A stretch of 5,638 nt of DNA from Spirochaetota bacterium (GTDB lineage: Bacteria; Spirochaetota; B62-G9): contig JALXDB010000291.1 in the NCBI GenBank assembly GCA_026990615.1, positions 1-5,638 of the forward strand, written 5' to 3'. Position 1 is the first letter of the stretch; each line of letters starts with the position of its first letter. Under the pieces are notes generated by a model. It was not told where the DNA came from. It was given only the letters and a program-made list of their open reading frames with translations, and searched no databases. Positions 1 to 5,638 of the stretch are shown one piece after another. A program made the position numbers and the translations under genes.

Positions 1-1464
1 AGTCTGGCCAAAATAGTGTTTGCTATTTACCCATTCTTCGAACATATCCACATATTTAAGTGTCTTGAGACTTTTAAACGTGAGATCGGAATCGGGATCT
101 ATCTCGAAGGTGATATTTATAGTGGAGGCCCCGCCAAAGGTGGATTTAATGAATTTTTGAGTTTTCAGTATTTCTGAATTTTTCTTGAAAAATCTCTGCC
201 AGCTTGTGTCGACTTTAATGTTTTTTATACCGGCAATTGACCAGATACCTATAAGTATTGCCACAATCAATATGATATTTTTTCTGTTTATGATAAAAAC
301 GCCCAACCTGTTAAATGCCTGGCTCATCCTGCTTCCTTCGGTTGAAGCCTGTACCTTTTTCTTTGGTTTTTTTACAATGCACAGAATTGAAGGCAGATAT
401 GATAAGCTCAGAATCATTGCAAAAAGAACCCCAACAAGCACAAATATGCCCAGCTCCCTCATAGGTTTAATTTTGTTAATTGAGAGAGCTGCAAAGCCGG
501 CTATTGTTGTCAGTGCGGCAAGTATTATGGTTTTGCCTATATTGTTAATTGCCTTTTCAACGTTTCTGGTTTTATGGGCATCTGAATGGATATCCTTATA
601 GTACTGGTTTAAAAAGTGGATGCTGTAGGAGCTGCTGATTACAAGAATGAGAGTTGGCAGCATAACCCCTATCATGGTGATTGTTTTGCCAAATATTCCC
701 ATCAGGCCCAGGGTCCATATTATACTTGCTATCATCACGCTTATCGGCAGGACAATTCCCCTCAGAGATTTGAAGTTCAGGTAGAGTACGAATATTACAA
801 GAACAACGATAGGGATGGCAAGCCTTACAGTATCCCGCTGCATGTACTCCTTAACCCAGCTCTCTATTATAGGTCTTCCAGTTATGTAGAACTTTTCTGG
901 ACCCTCGTAGGGTTTTATAATCTTTAGAAGTTTGTCGCGAATATTTTCTGTGTTGGCATTATCCTTAAGGCGGATGTATATGGCAAGGGCCTCACCGTTT
1001 TCGGATACAACCACATTTTTGAGGATTGGTTCTGAGAGAACTTCTTTTTTAAACTGATTTATCTTTTCCTTTGATTTTGGAATCTCTCCGCCCGGAAGAC
1101 TTTTTTTAATAACAACCATGCCAAATACGTATTTAAATACGGTTGCATTCAGCGGGTCAATAACCTCGTCGACTTCGGGGAGTTTTTTTATTGCATCAGA
1201 TATCTTCTTTATTTTTGTTAGCGTTGATAGGGAGTAAACATCGTCAGATTTTACACTTATCATAATGAAGGTTGATGAGCCAAATATCTTAAGGTTTTTT
1301 TTAAGGGCGATCAGTTCTTTGTTGTTTTCGGGAGCAAGGCTTACAAGGTCCGAGTTTATCTTTACATTTTTGGAGAAATACAAAAATGTGAAAGTTATTA
1401 AAATGCAGGCTATTAGTATAGGAATTTTATGTTTAACAATGAAATGAGCATATTTTTTAAGCAT
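1..1464 (-). CDS. RND-superfamily MMPL/HAE3-like exporter, N-terminal 488 residues (3' end outside window)
   Basis: This is an inner-membrane exporter of the RND/MMPL type (COG1033-like), probably proton-driven and moving a lipid or hydrophobic substrate; the substrate cannot be told from sequence. The frame is open from the ATG at 1464 to the window edge without a stop. The start MLKKYAHFIVKHK, directly before the first hydrophobic helix, is typical of the family. I see TM1 at about 15-31, a periplasmic loop at 32-210 (with the family-like stretch FGSSTFIMISVKSDD at 61-75), TM2-TM6 at about 213-231, 237-257, 262-285, 311-329 and 336-364, then TM7 at about 394-412. The second periplasmic loop begins with VDTSWQRFFKKNSEI at 418-432. 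This is the usual duplicated 1+5 helix layout, so roughly 250-400 residues should lie beyond the edge. The TM4 motif reads SSSYSIHFLNQY (277-288), where many relatives have an Asp before the Tyr. There is no clear Shine-Dalgarno, and a good promoter lies just upstream. The family is fairly sure; the function is not. Confidence 0.9.
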   Translation of the reverse strand, partial: MLKKYAHFIVKHKIPILIACILITFTFLYFSKNVKINSDLVSLAPENNKELIALKKNLKIFGSSTFIMISVKSDDVYSLSTLTKIKKISDAIKKLPEVDEVIDPLNATVFKYVFGMVVIKKSLPGGEIPKSKEKINQFKKEVLSEPILKNVVVSENGEALAIYIRLKDNANTENIRDKLLKIIKPYEGPEKFYITGRPIIESWVKEYMQRDTVRLAIPIVVLVIFVLYLNFKSLRGIVLPISVMIASIIWTLGLMGIFGKTITMIGVMLPTLILVISSSYSIHFLNQYYKDIHSDAHKTRNVEKAINNIGKTIILAALTTIAGFAALSINKIKPMRELGIFVLVGVLFAMILSLSYLPSILCIVKKPKKKVQASTEGSRMSQAFNRLGVFIINRKNIILIVAILIGIWSIAGIKNIKVDTSWQRFFKKNSEILKTQKFIKSTFGGASTINITFEIDPDSDLTFKSLKTLKYVDMFEEWVNSKHYFGQT

Positions 1465-1488
1465 GAATATAGCCCGGCTTTTTTTATC

Positions 1489-1517
1489 AATATATACAAT
1501 GGGTAAAATTATGTCAA
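1489..1517 (-). promoter_or_regulatory. sigma70-type promoter for the MMPL/RND transporter gene
   Basis: On the minus strand a perfect -35 hexamer TTGACA (1517-1512) is followed, after exactly 17 nt, by TATATT (1494-1489), which matches the -10 consensus at five of six positions. Transcription would begin near 1482, leaving a leader of about 18 nt before the ATG at 1464. This leader contains no purine-rich Shine-Dalgarno. The promoter lies wholly in the gap between the barrel gene (stop at 1551) and the transporter, so the transporter can probably be transcribed independently of it. Hexamers and spacing are read directly; promoter activity is inferred. Confidence 0.7.
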
Positions 1518-1550
1518 CAATCTCATTGGAATATAAAAGGGATATTAAAA

Positions 1551-2813
1551 TTAAAAGAACGATGTCTTAAAATAGACCACTGGTTTATGACCCTTTCGAA
1601 TTGCCTGCGCTGCAAATGCTGATAACTTCAAATGCCCGGCTTTCTTTGCTGATACTACAAAGGAAACCCCGCCTCCAATAGATGAATAGTAGTTAAGTGC
1701 AGAGTCCAGGGGAAGGCTATCCTGGGTAAAGCACTGATCGTAAAAAAGGTAGATATTGAATTGATGAAGATAAACAATTGAATTCGATATTTTCTTTTTA
1801 ATTTTATTCTTCTTCAGAAGTTTCCTGTGAATTGTTGTAGAAAACGACAGGAATCTGTATGCATTTATTGACTGTTCCCTGTATCCTCTTATTGTTTCAA
1901 ACCCACCTAGAGTGTAATAGCTGGCCAGCGGTCCCTGCCAGATTTTTAATGGCAGACCGATGTTAATCTTCTGATCTAGTGCCCAGTATTTATCAAGGCC
2001 GGTTTTCAGCAAGAAATTCTGGTAGTGATCAAGACTTACCAGATTTGAAATCTTATTCCTTGCCTTTAAGTTAAATGATGACTTATAGTAGATACCTTTG
2101 AATAAAAGCCTTTCAGTTATCTTTGCCTCTTTTATTGTGTCGTAAATAATACCTGTGCTTGTAATCAGGTCTGTTCCCTCATCTATAACGGTGCTTGCTG
2201 TTAGGTCACCTTTGAACAGATCGTTTAAGGTAAAATTGCTAAAGATTTCTGTTCTGCTGTTTATATTGTAGCTCCCTCCTATTTCAACCACCCTGTTTCT
2301 GGAAATATACTTATTTGTTGGAACAAGAGTAAGTCTGTTATTTTCAAACTGTGGCTGGATAAAGTTTTCAAAATCCACGTAATCTTTGAAAGTGATGTAT
2401 GGATTTAGTCTGTTAAGGGGATATTCAAAGGTTAAGTCACCCCCGATTTCATTTGCAACAAAGTTGTAGTAAAAGTTAAAAATCATCCAGAAGTTGCTGA
2501 AGTTGTGTTTGAAATGTTCCGAGATGCTTCCTGCGGGGAGTGTTATCTCTGTTTGAGGGTTAATTCTTGCAACAATATTGGTTACCCTGATATCGGGCTT
2601 TGCTTTTTCCCCTGCCTGTTCACTGTTTTCGTTGTCCGGGTTTTTTGCCCCGGTCTCACCGGGAATAAGGCACAGCGGTGAAAGTAAAACTAAGAGAAAG
2701 ATAACGGAGAAGGCAAGCAGTAACTTTTCAAACTGAAGGCAGGTTTTTAAACTGTGCCACAGTCCTATCCGTCTGTTTAAACTCTCTTTTCTTACAAACT
2801 TAACAATGCTCAT
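1551..2813 (-). CDS. POTRA-less Omp85/BamA-like outer-membrane barrel protein
   Basis: This is a 420-residue predicted outer-membrane beta-barrel related to the C-terminal (surface antigen) domain of Omp85/BamA/TamA proteins. The N-terminus has a basic region, then a hydrophobic core at about 31-50 (LLLAFSVIFLLVLLSPLCLI), with possible cleavage after TGA at 54-56. A polar linker rich in Asn, Glu and Lys follows at 57-75. From about 105 to the end, alternating hydrophobic/aromatic strands fit a barrel. The best family marker is LGGFETIRGY at 302-311, the Omp85 LGG...(V/I)RGY motif, followed by a strand at 319-330. GGGVSFVV at 380-387 and the C-terminal VYFKTSFF, ending in Phe, fit the last strands and the beta-signal. 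Only about 30 residues separate the linker from the first strands, so there is no room for a POTRA domain. The ATG at 2813 is the only Met before residue 110; a weak AGGT lies 8 nt upstream. The cargo and partner are unknown. It could assemble or translocate outer-membrane material, or be a non-catalytic barrel. Family confidence is moderate to good. Confidence 0.72.
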   Translation of the reverse strand: MSIVKFVRKESLNRRIGLWHSLKTCLQFEKLLLAFSVIFLLVLLSPLCLIPGETGAKNPDNENSEQAGEKAKPDIRVTNIVARINPQTEITLPAGSISEHFKHNFSNFWMIFNFYYNFVANEIGGDLTFEYPLNRLNPYITFKDYVDFENFIQPQFENNRLTLVPTNKYISRNRVVEIGGSYNINSRTEIFSNFTLNDLFKGDLTASTVIDEGTDLITSTGIIYDTIKEAKITERLLFKGIYYKSSFNLKARNKISNLVSLDHYQNFLLKTGLDKYWALDQKINIGLPLKIWQGPLASYYTLGGFETIRGYREQSINAYRFLSFSTTIHRKLLKKNKIKKKISNSIVYLHQFNIYLFYDQCFTQDSLPLDSALNYYSSIGGGVSFVVSAKKAGHLKLSAFAAQAIRKGHKPVVYFKTSFF

Positions 2814-2836
2814 TTTGTATTACCTGTAATATTAAT

Positions 2837-2845
2837 TTTATAACA
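2837..2845 (-). promoter_or_regulatory. candidate extended -10 promoter element for the Omp85-like gene
   Basis: Read on the minus strand, the sequence is TGT followed by TATAAA, an extended -10 (TGn) with a hexamer matching consensus at five of six positions. No recognisable -35 lies 16-18 nt upstream, as can occur with extended -10 promoters. The start would fall near 2830, giving a leader of about 17 nt that still includes the weak AGGT Shine-Dalgarno at 2825-2822. In such AT-rich DNA a chance match is quite possible. Confidence 0.35.
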
Positions 2846-2903
2846 TAAGTATTGAAAATATTTGTTGAATAAGAAATAAATTAATAAATTTGTTGTCAAA
2901 CAT

Positions 2904-2911
2904 AAAGGAGG
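2904..2911 (+). promoter_or_regulatory. strong Shine-Dalgarno that fixes the trxC start at 2918
   Basis: AAAGGAGG is a near-perfect anti-16S match. Two in-frame ATGs follow, at 2912 (touching the Shine-Dalgarno, so too close) and at 2918 (a 6-nt spacer, close to ideal). This decides for 2918, giving a protein beginning MADYTIVRC rather than one with two extra residues. Confidence 0.85.
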
Positions 2912-2917
2912 ATGTTG

Positions 2918-3352
2918 ATGGCAGATTATACCATTGTCAGATGCAAAAAATGCGGTGCGAAAAACAGGGTCGATATATCCAAAATTAAAAATCTACCAAA
3001 ATGCGGAAAGTGCGGTGCACAGCTCGTAATACCCAACAGGGCAATCGAGATAGATAGTTCACAGTTTGAAGAAGAGGTTTTGAAGGAAACCATTCCAACC
3101 GTCGTGGATTTCTGGGCTCCCTGGTGCGGGCCATGCAGAATGGTCAGCCCGGTGCTTGAAGAGATTGCCGTTAGATACCCGGGTAAAATCAAAGTCGTTA
3201 AGATAAACACAGATGAGAATCCGGATGTTTCCATGAGGTACGGAATTCAGGGCATACCCACATTGATACTGTTTAAAAATGGACAGGAGGTTAACAGGCT
3301 TGTAGGTGCTGCTCCCCGCCAGGAGATAGAGAGGTTTCTTGGCCTGTTCTAA
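2918..3352 (+). CDS. trxC: thioredoxin 2 (TrxC type) with N-terminal zinc-ribbon
   Basis: This is a cytosolic thiol-disulfide oxidoreductase that reduces protein disulfides, normally recharged by thioredoxin reductase. The protein has 144 residues, close to the 139 of E. coli Trx2. An N-terminal zinc-ribbon has two CxxC pairs, CKKC at 9-12 and CGKC at 29-32, the layout that separates Trx2 from ordinary Trx1. The thioredoxin fold follows at about 43-144. It has the buried Asp in VVDFWAPWCGPC (Asp64), the active-site cysteines Cys70 and Cys73 in WCGPC, and the cis-proline Pro114 in GIPT. NGQEVNRLVGA (121-131) is the usual penultimate strand and turn, with the conserved Gly130. All catalytic and metal-binding residues are present, so it should be active. 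The start at 2918 is set by AAAGGAGG six bases upstream. The gene stands alone, divergent from the barrel gene and convergent with the beta-helix gene, and no reductase gene is nearby. In known Trx2 proteins the zinc site is linked to oxidative stress, but no OxyR-like site is evident here. Confidence 0.96.
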   Translation: MADYTIVRCKKCGAKNRVDISKIKNLPKCGKCGAQLVIPNRAIEIDSSQFEEEVLKETIPTVVDFWAPWCGPCRMVSPVLEEIAVRYPGKIKVVKINTDENPDVSMRYGIQGIPTLILFKNGQEVNRLVGAAPRQEIERFLGLF

Positions 3353-3376
3353 CCTGAAAGCTGATAGATTTTTATT
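3353..3376. other. 24-nt convergent gap without a clear terminator
   Basis: The stops of trxC (plus) and of the beta-helix gene (minus) face each other across 24 nt. On the plus strand the gap ends in a T-rich stretch (TTTTT at 3369-3373, then TTTT from 3375), but no GC-rich hairpin precedes it. On the minus strand there is likewise no stem followed by a U-run. Termination may therefore be Rho-dependent or occur within the opposing gene. Confidence 0.5.
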
Positions 3377-5638
3377 TTATTGAAACTCATCGGCCCCGAG
3401 GTCTATCTGACCGATTGTTCTTTGAGTACCGTCAATATCATAGAGAGCTCCATCCTGGGGCGTATAGATAACGCTGTTTTTGTAATCTCCTGTGGAATTG
3501 TTGTATCCTCCATCCGCTATGTTTGATATTGTAGTTGGGTTAGAACTGGCCACATCTATATGGTAATCGTAGTTGTCCCTGTCCGTGAATGCAAGGTCAG
3601 AATCGTTTGAGTATGCTATGTTTCCATCAGGGTCAGGATTGAAGGCATCCGCCCCTGTAGAACCATTTAAATAATTAACGTCCCCTATTGCAATATCCGT
3701 ACTTTCAACCATGAACTCCATCCTTGGATGAGCGTCGGAATCATTATCATCGTTAAAAATATTGTTAAATATTACGCAGTCGATTTCGGGATTTGTATTT
3801 TTATTTATGTATATTGCTGAACAGTGGCTGGATTCTCCGCCGAGGAAGATATTGTTTATGATTATTGGGCTTATGTCCCACACACCGGAGGTGTCTGCAT
3901 ATATATTGTAATAGTCCTGCGATGAACCAGTTCTGCCTTTTGCATCAAATGTATTGTTCAGTATCTTTACATTTGTATCGAAGATATAAAGGGACGTGCA
4001 GTTGTTGTTACTGTCCGTATTTGCCCCTCCGCCAACTATGAAGTTGTTCATAACATTTGAATCTGAAGCTCCCTCAAAATATATTCCGTAGTTGCCGTTC
4101 TGATTTGTTGTACTTTCTTCTCCTCCAATGATGGTGTTTCTGTATATGTTTGCTGCCCCGCTATCCTTTACATATATACCGTAGGTGTTGGCGCCGGAAG
4201 TACTGCCGGCAGCTATCCTCTGATTGTCAGTTATTTCTGCGTTTGAACTCCCCTCGATAAATATAGCGTAGGTATTTGCTCCTGAGCAGGTTCCGCTGTT
4301 TATACTGTAGTTGCCTGTTATTTCCACGTTGGAATTATTTGTTACATAAATCCCGTATGTTTCCCCGGTGTTCGAGTATCCGCCGCTGATTATATTGTTT
4401 TCTTCTATTGTACAATCCGTAACCTGATCCAGGTATATACCGTACTGGGGATTTCCGTAGCTTCCCCCGTCGATGGATGAGCAGTTGTTGATGTCTATGC
4501 CCGAAGAGTTTACAATGTAGAGGGCGCTTTTTGATGAAGAGGCATTTCCACCATAAAGTGTGGAGTTTGTTAAACTAACCGATGAGCTGTACACCCAGAT
4601 GGCATGGGATGGATTGGTGGCATCGTTTGTTCCATTGGCTGTAATGTTGTCGAGTACTATACCCGTGCTGTTTGAGACCTTCAATACTGCAGTTTCATTT
4701 GCAGAATTGTAGCTGTTATTTGTAATTGAAAGGTTGCGCAGTGTAATACCCGAGGCACCAGTAATAGTAAAAACAATATCCGAGTCGCTTTGCAGGGTTG
4801 TTGTTCCTGTAATGGAGGTAAAATCAGGGGACCATCCTCCATATATTTGAATGTTGTTTGCATTTGAATCCATGCTTACAGTTTCTGTGTATGAACTAGT
4901 GTCAATATTTACTGTAAGATAACCTGTTTCTTCTGCCCTTTGAATTCCTGCGGATATGCTTTTTAATGGTATATACCGGTTTGTCCCCTCGTTGCTGTCA
5001 TCGCCGTTCGATGATGAGACGAATATCTCTTCTCCATCTATATAAAAAATCTCAACAAAGTTTGATATCGGGTTGCCAGCATAGTCTGTTGGGACCAGAT
5101 CTCCGGCCTGGAGGTATATACGGTACTTCTCGTTTTTTTTGAGTGGCTCATCCGGATAGTATGTAACACTGTTTCCATCCCATTCAAATTCTCCGGTTTG
5201 TGAATCCCTGTAGTCATCGTTCGATTCCAGATGAAAGGCAATTTCTACAGTGGGCTTCATCATGGGCTCAGAAAACTCTATTGTAATGGAGGTGGTAGAT
5301 GGAACAACCCTGCCGGCCTGGGGGTCAAAATATACAACTGAAGGAGCTGTTATGTCATAGCTTGATGTAGTTGTAAACTCCCACTGGACATCACTTTCAA
5401 GATAGTTGTTGTTGCTGGCTTTGGCCCATTTTTCAACCGTAACACCAATCTGTGTATCCTCCGGGAATGATGTTTCCGGCGTAAAAAAGAACCCTGAATT
5501 GTCATCATTCCATTCGAATCGCCCGGAGCTTGAATCGTATGTAATATTGTTGTATGTGTAGTGAAAGTTCTGCTCAACAGAATCCGTGTTCATGGAAAGC
5601 GAAAACTTTACAAATATTTTGGCATTGACGGGAACTTC
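3377..5638 (-). CDS. large surface/secreted protein: two Big_5 Ig-like domains, right-handed beta-helix, choice-of-anchor-Q-like C-terminus (5' end outside window)
   Basis: This is the C-terminal 753 residues of a probable surface or secreted adhesin-like or carbohydrate-associated protein; no enzymatic residues are recognised. The frame is open to the right edge. The ATG at 5593 is not the start: the 15 codons before it (beginning EVPVNAKIFVKFSLS) complete the first strand of an Ig-like domain. Numbering from the edge, residues 1-93 are a partial SbsA-type Ig-like (Big_5) domain ending WEFTT. Residues 97-202 are a second copy (VVPSTTSITIEFSEPM at 111-126, the equivalent of residues 2-16). 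From about 205 a parallel beta-helix begins with FVSSSNGDDSNEGT (206-219), the usual DUF1565-like opening. YGGWSPDF (266-273) and many Asn-Asn turns follow, with a regular 29-residue repeat at about 372-628. The tail ends YDIDGTQR (733-740) and IDLGADEF (745-752), like the DIDG...D.GA.EF end of choice-of-anchor Q proteins. Asn, Ser, Thr and Gly are abundant and cysteine is rare. The signal peptide must lie upstream. The fold is nearly certain; ligand and role are unknown. Confidence 0.92.
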   Translation of the reverse strand, partial: EVPVNAKIFVKFSLSMNTDSVEQNFHYTYNNITYDSSSGRFEWNDDNSGFFFTPETSFPEDTQIGVTVEKWAKASNNNYLESDVQWEFTTTSSYDITAPSVVYFDPQAGRVVPSTTSITIEFSEPMMKPTVEIAFHLESNDDYRDSQTGEFEWDGNSVTYYPDEPLKKNEKYRIYLQAGDLVPTDYAGNPISNFVEIFYIDGEEIFVSSSNGDDSNEGTNRYIPLKSISAGIQRAEETGYLTVNIDTSSYTETVSMDSNANNIQIYGGWSPDFTSITGTTTLQSDSDIVFTITGASGITLRNLSITNNSYNSANETAVLKVSNSTGIVLDNITANGTNDATNPSHAIWVYSSSVSLTNSTLYGGNASSSKSALYIVNSSGIDINNCSSIDGGSYGNPQYGIYLDQVTDCTIEENNIISGGYSNTGETYGIYVTNNSNVEITGNYSINSGTCSGANTYAIFIEGSSNAEITDNQRIAAGSTSGANTYGIYVKDSGAANIYRNTIIGGEESTTNQNGNYGIYFEGASDSNVMNNFIVGGGANTDSNNNCTSLYIFDTNVKILNNTFDAKGRTGSSQDYYNIYADTSGVWDISPIIINNIFLGGESSHCSAIYINKNTNPEIDCVIFNNIFNDDNDSDAHPRMEFMVESTDIAIGDVNYLNGSTGADAFNPDPDGNIAYSNDSDLAFTDRDNYDYHIDVASSNPTTISNIADGGYNNSTGDYKNSVIYTPQDGALYDIDGTQRTIGQIDLGADEFQ
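3755..4525 (-). repeat. 29-residue (about 87-nt) beta-helix repeat ladder within the large surface protein gene
   Basis: The protein repeats a unit of the form GIYxxxxSNxxITxNxxIxxGxxSGxNTY. Units begin (minus strand) near 4525, 4441, 4354, 4267, 4180, 4087, 3994, about 3907 and 3817. The central ones are exactly 87 nt long (4441 to 4354 to 4267 to 4180); flanking ones vary by a residue or two or are more degenerate. Each likely forms one helix coil, with the GIY strand, an Asn turn and an extended glycine-rich loop. The copies differ at the DNA level even where the residues agree, so this is an old internal duplication and not a recent tandem repeat. Confidence 0.8.

Larger units (their letters stand above)
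2814..2917. promoter_or_regulatory. AT-rich divergent intergenic region between barrel gene and trxC
   Basis: This 104-nt, strongly AT-rich gap separates divergent genes and must hold both of their promoters unless transcription comes from further away. No consensus pair stands out. On the plus strand the best pair is TTGTTG (2862-2867), 17 nt, TAAATT (2885-2890), a weak match that would start transcription about 14 nt before the trxC Shine-Dalgarno core. The minus-strand candidate is listed separately. I see no strong inverted repeat that would suggest an operator. Confidence 0.35.

Noticed and set aside
185..1447. Plus-strand open frames at 185-601, 616-927 and 1265-1447
   Set aside because: They lie opposite the continuous MMPL reading frame on the minus strand, have no family-like sequence, and are explained as antisense shadows of the transporter.
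1473..1487. AGCCCGGCT followed by a T-run on the plus strand, resembling a terminator
   Set aside because: The palindrome leaves a one-base centre (or a three-base stem if a normal loop is allowed), too small for a stable hairpin, and no plus-strand gene ends there.
2894..2899. Perfect TTGACA -35 hexamer on the minus strand upstream of the Omp85-like gene
   Set aside because: No acceptable -10 lies at 16-18 nt (the hexamer at 17 nt reads TTTCTT; TATTTC occurs only at 15 nt), so it is probably a chance match in AT-rich DNA.
2912..2914. ATG at 2912 as the trxC start
   Set aside because: It directly abuts the AAAGGAGG Shine-Dalgarno with no spacer, whereas the ATG at 2918 has a 6-nt spacer.
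2926..3234. Minus-strand open frame of 102 codons over trxC
   Set aside because: It is antisense to a clear thioredoxin with all catalytic residues and has no recognisable features of its own.
3332..3378. AGGTT (3332-3336) and AACCT (3351-3355) followed by T-rich DNA as a trxC terminator
   Set aside because: The stem is only 5 bp with a 14-nt loop, and the T-run starts more than 10 nt after it, so it does not meet the pattern of an intrinsic terminator.
4681..5577. Minus-strand frames at 4681-4863, 5038-5241 and 5350-5577
   Set aside because: They are out-of-frame shadows of the large beta-helix gene on the same strand.
3377..5638. Polysaccharide lyase or pectinase function for the beta-helix protein
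   Set aside because: The fold resembles pectate lyases, but no catalytic Asp/Arg cluster or lyase signature is recognisable; the fold alone does not support an enzyme call.

Overview
The window is protein-coding for most of its length and is moderately AT-rich, with very AT-rich gaps between genes. It suggests a Gram-negative (diderm) bacterium. One gene encodes a small Omp85/BamA-type outer-membrane barrel ending in Phe, its neighbour is an RND/MMPL-type inner-membrane exporter, and a third encodes a very large secreted-type beta-helix protein. I cannot assign a phylum from this sequence; the exporter and beta-helix types are common in spirochaetes, deltaproteobacteria and related anaerobic lineages, but that is an impression and not a measurement.

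Layout: (1) 1-1464, minus strand: the N-terminal 488 residues of an RND-superfamily MMPL/HAE3-like transporter; its 3' half lies beyond the left edge. (2) 1465-1550: a short gap holding a near-consensus sigma70-type promoter for the transporter. (3) 1551-2813, minus: a 420-residue POTRA-less Omp85-like barrel protein with a signal peptide. (4) 2814-2917: an AT-rich divergent intergenic region with weak promoter candidates on both strands and a strong Shine-Dalgarno for the next gene. (5) 2918-3352, plus: thioredoxin 2 (TrxC type) with an N-terminal zinc-ribbon and a WCGPC active site. (6) 3353-3376: a 24-nt convergent gap. (7) 3377-5638, minus: the C-terminal 753 residues of a large extracytoplasmic protein with two SbsA-type Ig-like (Big_5) domains, a right-handed parallel beta-helix and a C-terminal motif of the choice-of-anchor Q type. 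Its 5' end lies beyond the right edge.

The barrel and the exporter are adjacent, co-oriented envelope proteins and might serve one export process, but the dedicated promoter between them means this is only a hypothesis. Thioredoxin is a self-contained housekeeping or stress gene. The beta-helix protein is a probable surface or secreted protein unrelated to the others. I found no RNA genes, CRISPR arrays, insertion sequences or phage genes, and no convincing evidence of a wholly new system. The most useful second looks are the altered proton-relay position of the transporter, the POTRA-less barrel beside it, and the 29-residue repeat ladder of the beta-helix protein.
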